Below, in pieces: positions 6,529 to 11,095 of a stretch of DNA of 11,095 bases (positions are counted from its first letter, which is position 1; every line of letters begins with the position of its first letter). The notes beneath the pieces are model-generated. The model was not told where the DNA came from and searched no databases. It worked only from the letters and a program-made list of their open reading frames with translations. This DNA is from Candidatus Peregrinibacteria bacterium. Its GTDB lineage: Bacteria; Patescibacteriota; Gracilibacteria; Peribacterales; Peribacteraceae. The position numbers were made by a program, and so were the translations under genes. Location of the stretch: assembly GCA_030638845.1 (NCBI GenBank), contig DAOWDW010000077.1, positions 1 through 11,095 on the forward strand, read 5' to 3'.

Positions 6529-6574
6529 ATGAGAAGTATTGCATAAATATATAAAGTAGTTGATTGTATTTAGC

Positions 6575-6931
6575 ATGACTAATAAAGGACCACTCGAAGA
6601 TAAATCATACAAATTTGCTCTTGAAGTAATTAGAATTTGTAAAATAATTATTTCAAATAACAAAGAATATATTCTAACAAAACAATGTATTAGATCTGCT
6701 ACAAGTATTGGAGCAAATGTTTCTGAAGCACAGCAATGTGAAAGTAGAAGAGATTTTATCTGTAAGTTAGCAATTTCGGCTAAAGAAGCATATGAAACAC
6801 GATATTGGCTCTTTTTATTAAGAGATTCAAATAATTTAGATGAGAAATTTACACAGCAGTCATTACAATCAGTAGATGAAATAATCCGTATGCTTGTTTC
6901 AAGCATCAAAACAGCAAAAAGAAATCTATAG
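6575..6931 (+). CDS. four-helix-bundle protein (S23/23S rRNA IVS-protein family)
   Basis: These small proteins form a four-helix bundle that assembles as a pentameric ring in known relatives; family members include proteins encoded in 23S rRNA intervening sequences and the diversity-generating-retroelement accessory protein Avd. From ATG 6575 the product is 118 residues. The family core is clear: IRSATSIGANVSEA at 39-52, then RRDFICKLAISAKEAYETRYWL at about 58-79 (written here across two helices), then a long C-terminal helix. A TTG start at 6560 would add five residues, but ATG 6575 fits family length better. No 23S rRNA gene or reverse transcriptase is near. It sits alone between gnd and tal, flanked by inverted copies of the period-9 repeat. 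The function of stand-alone copies is unknown. Confidence 0.85.
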   Translation: MTNKGPLEDKSYKFALEVIRICKIIISNNKEYILTKQCIRSATSIGANVSEAQQCESRRDFICKLAISAKEAYETRYWLFLLRDSNNLDEKFTQQSLQSVDEIIRMLVSSIKTAKRNL

Positions 6932-6942
6932 TATAGGTTTGG

Positions 6943-6986
6943 TATTTATTTCACTTACTTCACTTGTTTCACTTACTTCACTTATT
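6943..6986 (-). repeat. period-9 stop-codon repeat at the transaldolase 3' end
   Basis: On the minus strand there are four successive 9-nt units (AAGTGAAGT, AAGTGAAAC, AAGTGAAGT, AAGTGAAAT). The array starts within the last two codons of the transaldolase gene and provides its stop (AAG TGA). It is in inverted orientation to the copy at the gnd 3' end, so the four-helix-bundle gene lies between the two. Confidence 0.8.
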
Positions 6987-7619
6987 AATGGATTTCCAGT
7001 CTTCCATAAACGTCTTAAGACCAGTATCTGTTAATTTGTGAAGAGGAAGCTTTTTAAATACAGCGTAAGGAATAGTACAAATATCTGCACCTAGCTGGGC
7101 GGCATCTGCAATATGTCTTGGGTGACGAGTAGATGCTACTAATACTTCTGTATCAAAATTATAAAAACTCCAAGCTTGCATTATTTCACTTATTAACTCC
7201 ATTCCATCTTGACCTATATCGTCTAGTCTTCCAATAAATGGACTTATCATACTTGCTCCAGTTTTTGCAGCTAATATTGCCTGATTTACCGAGAATATAA
7301 GGGTTGTGTTTGTTCTAATTCCTTTACTTTTACAATACGAAAGAGTTTTTAGCCCTTCAACTGTCATTGGTACTTTAACAACTACGTGCTTATGCCAACC
7401 CGCATATTCATCTGCTTGCTTTTTCATATCTTCAAATTTCTCTGCTGTAACTTGTGCACTTACATTTGGAACTAATTTACACATTTCAAGCACCGTTTCT
7501 TTAAAATTTCCACCCTCCTTAGCAACTAAAGATGGATTTGTAGTCACGCCATCTAACACTCCCCAAGAGGCTATTTCTTTTACCTGGTCTATATTTGCTG
7601 TATCTAAGAAGAGTTTCAT
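6978..7619 (-). CDS. tal: transaldolase / fructose-6-phosphate aldolase family (TalC type)
   Basis: Enzymes of this class I aldolase family transfer a dihydroxyacetone unit between sugar phosphates (transaldolase) or cleave fructose-6-phosphate. The 213-residue product matches the short TalC/FSA form: LFLDTANI at the start, GVTTNPSLVAKEG at 24-36, Lys82 in VVKVPMT as the Schiff-base lysine, TNTTLIFS at 103-110 and SPFIGRLDD at 126-134. It resembles Bacillus TalC more than E. coli FSA. Phe128 is the transaldolase-type residue (Tyr in FSA), but Gln56 in VSAQV matches FSA rather than the Glu of transaldolases. The stop codon lies in the period-9 repeat. It is convergent with the four-helix-bundle gene and divergent from the C39 gene. 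A role in the non-oxidative pentose-phosphate branch fits the nearby gnd and transketolase. No Shine-Dalgarno is seen. Confidence 0.93.
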   Translation of the reverse strand: MKLFLDTANIDQVKEIASWGVLDGVTTNPSLVAKEGGNFKETVLEMCKLVPNVSAQVTAEKFEDMKKQADEYAGWHKHVVVKVPMTVEGLKTLSYCKSKGIRTNTTLIFSVNQAILAAKTGASMISPFIGRLDDIGQDGMELISEIMQAWSFYNFDTEVLVASTRHPRHIADAAQLGADICTIPYAVFKKLPLHKLTDTGLKTFMEDWKSINK

Positions 7620-7666
7620 ACTAATGAGGAAAACAGTAGAAGTATAAATAGTATGCCAATTTTTGT

Positions 7667-7689
7667 TTGATTCTACTAGTAGAAATCAA
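7667..7689. promoter_or_regulatory. palindrome between divergent tal and C39 genes
   Basis: TTCTACTAGTAGAA (7671-7684) is a perfect 14-bp palindrome. Allowing one bulged A (7685), it extends by TTGA/TCAA to 7667-7689. It lies in the 96-bp gap between the divergent transaldolase and C39 genes, 27 nt before the C39 start. It could be an operator for either gene or a hairpin in a leader; no protein is identified. Confidence 0.5.
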
Positions 7690-7715
7690 TCTTTCTCTGT
7701 AACAATACAAGTCAA

Positions 7716-8399
7716 ATGAATAGATTTCTTCTCCTAATATTCGCACTTTTACTTTCTGCATGTAATTCTTTTACTTATATAGCAGATGACAAAGTTGATA
7801 ATTCACCAAGTAAATTAAAACTTGATGTTCCTTTTACAACTCAAGCTCCAAATGCAAATTGGGATGACCCATACCAAGAAGCATGTGAAGAAGCATCATT
7901 AATTATGGTTCATTCTTATCTATCTAATATAGATTTAAATATAGAAAATTCTGATGAAATGATATTAAATCTAATTAAATGGGAAAAAGAAAATAGTTAC
8001 GCACAAGATGTTACATTAGATCAACTTGCGATGATTGCTGAAAAGTATTACAAATATGAGACAGAAATTATAAACAATCCAAATATTGATGATATTAAAA
8101 AACAGATAGAGAAAGGTAACCCTGTAATAGTACCTGTTGCTGGTAGAAATCTTGGAAATCCATATTTCTCTGGCGAAGGCCCTTGGTACCACATGCTTGT
8201 AATAATTGGATATAAAGGAAATAAATTTATAACAAATGACCCAGGGACAAAAAGAGGAGAAGGTTATAAATATAATTTTGATGTTTTATTGGATGCTATC
8301 CACGATTGGACAGGGGTGAAGGAAGAGATAGAGGCAGGCGGGAGGAAGATATTGGTTGTACACATGCGAAGTGAAATAAGTGAAGCAAGTAGTAAATGA
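7716..8399 (+). CDS. lipid-anchored C39-like cysteine peptidase
   Basis: C39-like (Peptidase_C39_2) proteins are papain-fold cysteine peptidases or their relatives; the substrate here is unknown. The 227-residue product starts with a short charged and hydrophobic leader ending in a lipobox, Leu-Ser-Ala-Cys16, so it should be a membrane-anchored lipoprotein. The mature domain opens with a VPFTTQAPNANW segment (38-49). The catalytic set is visible: Gln43 for the oxyanion hole, Cys57 in EACEEAS, His159 in WYHM, and Asp175 in NDPGT, so an active enzyme is plausible. The last nine codons or so are read from a period-9 repeat, giving a Ser/Glu-rich tail, and the gene ends at TGA. It is divergent from tal across a palindrome. 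No Shine-Dalgarno is seen. Confidence 0.88.
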   Translation: MNRFLLLIFALLLSACNSFTYIADDKVDNSPSKLKLDVPFTTQAPNANWDDPYQEACEEASLIMVHSYLSNIDLNIENSDEMILNLIKWEKENSYAQDVTLDQLAMIAEKYYKYETEIINNPNIDDIKKQIEKGNPVIVPVAGRNLGNPYFSGEGPWYHMLVIIGYKGNKFITNDPGTKRGEGYKYNFDVLLDAIHDWTGVKEEIEAGGRKILVVHMRSEISEASSK

Positions 8400-8407
8400 A
8401 ATAAATA
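8370..8407 (+). repeat. degenerate period-9 repeat forming the C39 gene 3' end
   Basis: This is a diverged copy of the AAGTGAAAT-type repeat, with 29 of 38 positions matching the copy at 8433-8470 read in reverse complement. It is translated in the one frame of the repeat that lacks regular stops, giving a Ser-Glu-Ile-Ser-Glu tail. With the inverted copy downstream it can form a long imperfect stem-loop. Confidence 0.7.
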
Positions 8408-8415
8408 GCAAATCT

Positions 8416-8470
8416 AAGTACTTTATATAAAATACTTATTTCACTTACTTCACTTACTACTTATTTCACT
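8416..8470 (-). repeat. inverted period-9 repeat copy with central palindrome
   Basis: Read on the minus strand, 8470-8429 is identical over 42 bases to 6474-6515 at the gnd 3' end. It is followed, as there, by an imperfect palindrome (8416-8437: AAGTA, TTTATATAAA, TACTT with one mismatch). With 8370-8407 it forms the right arm of a large inverted repeat after the C39 gene, a candidate bidirectional transcript end. It begins 3 nt after the stop of a possible small minus-strand gene. Confidence 0.8.
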
Positions 8471-8473
8471 CTG

Positions 8474-8566
8474 CTAAGCTGTCAACATCATTACGCAAAG
8501 AAGTACAATTGCAGAAACATTAATCCCAATTAAGGATTTTGGAGATTTTTGCTGAAGCTTTCGCAT
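8474..8566 (-). CDS. possible 30-residue membrane peptide
   Basis: On the minus strand an ATG at 8566 opens a 30-codon frame ending in TAG (8476-8474). The product has a basic N-terminus (Met-Arg-Lys, with further Lys at 7 and 10) followed by a hydrophobic stretch (LIGINVSAIVLLCVMMLTA, residues 12-30), the shape of a single-pass membrane peptide or a bare signal sequence. The sense-strand period-9 repeat begins 3 nt after its stop, just as such repeats mark the ends of gnd, tal and C39. There is no clear promoter or Shine-Dalgarno and no recognised homologue. It could equally be the remnant of a longer gene or chance. Confidence 0.35.
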   Translation of the reverse strand: MRKLQQKSPKSLIGINVSAIVLLCVMMLTA

Positions 8567-8702
8567 ATAAATCTTTGGTAAATGCTAAGTAGAAATCATC
8601 AAATATTTAAGACGGCAGATGCAGAGCGTACCCCTAAGAAAATAAGATGCAATATGGAAACACTTGCACTCATTTAAAAGTTTTATCTAAAGTTATATTA
8701 AG
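8567..8702. other. unassigned part of the C39-transketolase spacer
   Basis: The gap between the C39 stop and the transketolase start is 357 bp. Apart from the inverted repeats, the possible small peptide and the transketolase promoter, this part holds no convincing gene. A 24-codon minus-strand frame (8673-8599) exists but has no supporting signal. No tRNA-like or known small-RNA fold was recognised. Confidence 0.4.
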
Positions 8703-8731
8703 TTGAGAGTGACATTGCATTTCTCTAGACT
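8703..8731 (+). promoter_or_regulatory. promoter of the transketolase gene
   Basis: TTGAGA (8703-8708) and TAGACT (8726-8731) are separated by 17 nt. Transcription would begin near 8738, giving a leader of about 18-19 nt without a Shine-Dalgarno sequence. The -10 is identical to that of the acyl carrier protein promoter. Confidence 0.55.
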
Positions 8732-8756
8732 GTGAACACAATTCCCCTAAAAATTC

Positions 8757-11095
8757 ATGTCGATACAAAGACCAAATATAAAAGAACTAGTGGATAAAGA
8801 TGTCAACACAGTTCCTATGTCTTGCCAAAGAGTAATGCAGGCAAGTAACCCTATCGACAGTATTTGGGTGGGACCAAATGAAGCGGAAGAAATTGGAAAA
8901 GATGATTTAGAAGCCTATAATTTGGCACATCAAATTTTATGTCATTTAGCAATTAAAGCTCCTAGAGAACATAGTTCTGGGCACCCAGGTGGCTCTATGT
9001 CTGCTTTTACATTTTCATACTTTATTAATAAATATAGAGATCCATCAATAGACCAACCAATGCGAATGAGCGCAGGACATTTATCTATTTTAGCTTTTGG
9101 ACTTGAGTGGATGTTTGGGAGAAATGGCAATGATGAAAGACTTAAAAATCCAGATGAGATAATTAAAACCTTTCGTACTCCAAATGGGCTACCAGGGCAT
9201 ATAGAAGCTGGAATAGGAACAATTCCATTTGGTACAGGTCCACTTGGAAAAGGGGTATCTAACGCATTAGGAGTAGCACTTGGTCTTAAAATAAATAAAA
9301 AAGATGGCATTGTAGATGTACTACTTGCAGATGGAGACAGCCAAGAAGGACAAGTTTATGAAGCATTTCGTTTAGCCTCACAATTAAAATTAGATAATTT
9401 AATTGTCCATGGAGATTTTAACGACATACAACTTGGTGCCCTTCCTAGTGAAACTGTTGCTTCAGATTTTTCCTCTATGGCAGCTGCTGCAGGATGGCAA
9501 GTTATTGAAGTACAAAATGGAAATAACCCACATCAAGTTTCTACTGCCATAAAAAAAGCAAATGATTTTACTGGAAATGGGAAGCCAATATTTATTTGTT
9601 ATTACACAACCATGGGCTATGGAATTAGCTTTATGGAAGAAGCATCTAACACTGGAGGAAAAATTTATCATGGAGCACCATTAAATGATGAAGAAGCAGA
9701 AATCGCACTAAAGGAACTAAAACCACTCAATGAACTTGTTAATGAATTTGAACCATACAGAAATAATGAAAAACAACGATTTGAAAAAAACTCTCCAACT
9801 AAAACAAATATATTAATTGATTTTGATTCCAGTAAATTATCTAACTATAAAAGAAGTATTACAGAAGAAAAAGGTGCCGCGAGAAAAGACTTTGGTGCAA
9901 CTCATTTAAAGAATCTACTAAAAGCTGATCCGCGGATTATTATCCTACATGCAGACCTCGCAGGTTCTGGTGGTTTTGACAAAATTGACGATACAGTGAC
10001 ATTAGCTGATGGATCTAAAATGCCACGAGTACTAAATGTAGGAGTTGCTGAAGCAAACATGGCAATGATGGCAGCAGGGCTTAGACAGGCTGGAATGCTA
10101 CCAATTACATACACATTTGCAGCATTTGGAACAAATGAGGCTAGGGCAAATGCAAGATTGATTGATATAAACTGTCAACATACTAGATGTGGTGTTCTTC
10201 ATGATTGCACGCATGCCGGATTGAGTGTTGGAGAAGATGGTGAAACTCATCAAGAGCGTCATTATTTGAATATTCCATTTGATAATACAGAAGTTTGGAT
10301 GACAGCAGACTCTAACCAAGCTGCAGCTATGGCAGAACAGGGACTTAATATAATTGCTGACGGAAAACAAAGTGTATATACATTCTTTCCAAGAGACGGG
10401 CACGAACAACTCAAGTCACCAGACGGATCTATAATTTATGATGGAACTTACGTATTTGATGGAAAAGCAGACCTAATTCGTGGGCAAGGAAATGTATCTG
10501 ATCATATAACTATAATTGCAACAGGCTTACCTGTTCATAGTGCTGTAGCCGCAGCAGATGCTTTGTCTAAAGGAAAAAATCCATTATCTGTAAGAGTGTT
10601 AAATGTGGCTTGTGTAAGACCACTTGATGCATCTGCGATATTACAATCTGCATTAGAGACTGGTCATATAATTGTTGTAGAAGACCATAGTAGTGAAAGT
10701 GGACTAGCCGCTCAGGTTGCAGATGTAATTGCAGACTTCTCACTCCCCTGCTCTCTTAGAAGACTAGGAGTTAACCAATATTTCCCATCAGCAAAAGCAA
10801 AAGAATTGTACCTAATGGCTGGAATAGATGAAGAAAGCATTATTGATGCAATAGAGGACGAAATTCGATCTGAAGTATGTGGAGGCGAAGATGCATTTGT
10901 GAGTGCAGTGTCTGAAATAATTAACAATCTCCGTAATAGCAGATTTAAAGAAAGTGCACTTCCATTCCTATCTAAATTGCAAACAGAGAAAGGATATATA
11001 GATTCTCTGAGAAAATTTTGGAAAAATAAAGAATGTCCCGTGAATGAGTTACCAAAGAATGAGGAGCTTCTTAAAAAGATAAAAGAAATCTTTTA
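8757..11095 (+). CDS. tkt: transketolase, long form (779 codons visible; runs to the right edge)
   Basis: Transketolase moves a two-carbon ketol unit between sugar phosphates using thiamine diphosphate. The frame is open from ATG 8757 to the window end; TAA at 8748 closes it upstream. Active-site residues align with E. coli: His76 (SGHPGG), His108 (SAGH), His148 (GHIE), Asp192 and Asn222 of the cofactor motif with the normal 30-residue spacing, Glu432 (GVAEANM) and His498 (GEDGETHQ). The first Gly of the GDG motif is Ala191. Residues 1 to about 48 are an N-terminal extension. The usual enzyme end falls near residue 702, after which about 77 residues of unrecognised, charged, probably helical sequence follow. 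The last two bases are TA, which may begin the stop codon. It has its own promoter and continues the pentose-phosphate theme. Confidence 0.93.
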   Translation, partial: MSIQRPNIKELVDKDVNTVPMSCQRVMQASNPIDSIWVGPNEAEEIGKDDLEAYNLAHQILCHLAIKAPREHSSGHPGGSMSAFTFSYFINKYRDPSIDQPMRMSAGHLSILAFGLEWMFGRNGNDERLKNPDEIIKTFRTPNGLPGHIEAGIGTIPFGTGPLGKGVSNALGVALGLKINKKDGIVDVLLADGDSQEGQVYEAFRLASQLKLDNLIVHGDFNDIQLGALPSETVASDFSSMAAAAGWQVIEVQNGNNPHQVSTAIKKANDFTGNGKPIFICYYTTMGYGISFMEEASNTGGKIYHGAPLNDEEAEIALKELKPLNELVNEFEPYRNNEKQRFEKNSPTKTNILIDFDSSKLSNYKRSITEEKGAARKDFGATHLKNLLKADPRIIILHADLAGSGGFDKIDDTVTLADGSKMPRVLNVGVAEANMAMMAAGLRQAGMLPITYTFAAFGTNEARANARLIDINCQHTRCGVLHDCTHAGLSVGEDGETHQERHYLNIPFDNTEVWMTADSNQAAAMAEQGLNIIADGKQSVYTFFPRDGHEQLKSPDGSIIYDGTYVFDGKADLIRGQGNVSDHITIIATGLPVHSAVAAADALSKGKNPLSVRVLNVACVRPLDASAILQSALETGHIIVVEDHSSESGLAAQVADVIADFSLPCSLRRLGVNQYFPSAKAKELYLMAGIDEESIIDAIEDEIRSEVCGGEDAFVSAVSEIINNLRNSRFKESALPFLSKLQTEKGYIDSLRKFWKNKECPVNELPKNEELLKKIKEIF

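Noticed and set aside
6560..6574. TTG start for the four-helix-bundle protein five codons upstream
   Set aside because: The ATG at 6575 gives the usual family N-terminus; the extra five residues add no recognised feature.
6575..6931. Possible diversity-generating retroelement accessory gene (Avd)
   Set aside because: The fold family is shared, but no reverse transcriptase, template repeat or variable repeat is seen in the window.
6943..6986. Short regular repeats resembling a CRISPR array
   Set aside because: Units are only 9 nt with no unique spacers between them, no longer repeat unit and no cas gene. It is a tandem minisatellite.
6943..8399. Alternative genetic code with TGA as a sense codon (tal and C39 frames stay open for some codons past TGA)
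   Set aside because: No in-frame TGA occurs inside any of the long genes, and the products have normal family lengths when TGA is a stop; the apparent extension is only the repeat.
8599..8673. 24-codon minus-strand ORF starting at 8673
   Set aside because: No promoter, ribosome site, recognisable motif or repeat at its end; its length is expected by chance.
8567..8702. tmRNA-like stretch on the minus strand (TACGCTCTGC... ending TAA)
   Set aside because: It only loosely recalls a tag-coding region; there is no tRNA-like domain, no T-loop and no CCA end at a suitable distance.

Overview
The window is AT-rich bacterial DNA with short intergenic regions. It most resembles a Candidate Phyla Radiation (Patescibacteria) genome. 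The clues are a lipid-anchored C39-like peptidase of the type common in those genomes, a stand-alone four-helix-bundle (S23/IVP) protein, an isolated acyl carrier protein with no fatty-acid genes nearby, pentose-phosphate genes, and the absence of a recognisable Shine-Dalgarno sequence in front of any gene. UGA acts as a stop here (tal and the C39 gene end in TGA, and no long gene has an internal TGA), so this is not a code-25 lineage. The lineage assignment is inference; no rRNA gene is present.

Layout, left to right. The 5' end of rsmH runs off the left edge (minus strand). Divergent from it are a secreted L,D-transpeptidase and an acyl carrier protein, followed by tRNA-Ser(GCU). A large Ca2+-type P-type ATPase (minus strand) converges on the tRNA. 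It shares a divergent promoter region, containing a long dyad, with a ROK-family sugar kinase. Next come 6-phosphogluconate dehydrogenase (gnd, plus), a four-helix-bundle protein (plus), a transaldolase-family enzyme (minus), a C39-like lipoprotein peptidase (plus), a roughly 360-bp spacer with a possible 30-residue minus-strand peptide, and a very long transketolase (plus) that reaches the right edge within about one codon of a possible stop.

How the genes work together. ROK kinase, gnd, transaldolase and transketolase form a sugar-phosphate/pentose-phosphate neighbourhood: hexose phosphorylation, oxidative decarboxylation to ribulose-5-phosphate, and carbon shuffling back to glycolytic intermediates. 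They are not one operon; strands alternate and each gene appears to have its own promoter. Several promoters place a -10 hexamer 6 to 10 nt before the ATG, which implies leaderless or near-leaderless mRNAs. The L,D-transpeptidase, C39 lipoprotein and ATPase are envelope functions.

The most unusual feature is a period-9 repeat (AAGTGAAGT/AAGTGAAAT) at the 3' ends of genes in the right half, always on the sense strand of the gene it ends. It supplies or overlaps the stop codons of gnd, tal and the C39 gene in three different reading frames. Two copies share 42 identical bases in inverted orientation, about 1.9 kb apart.
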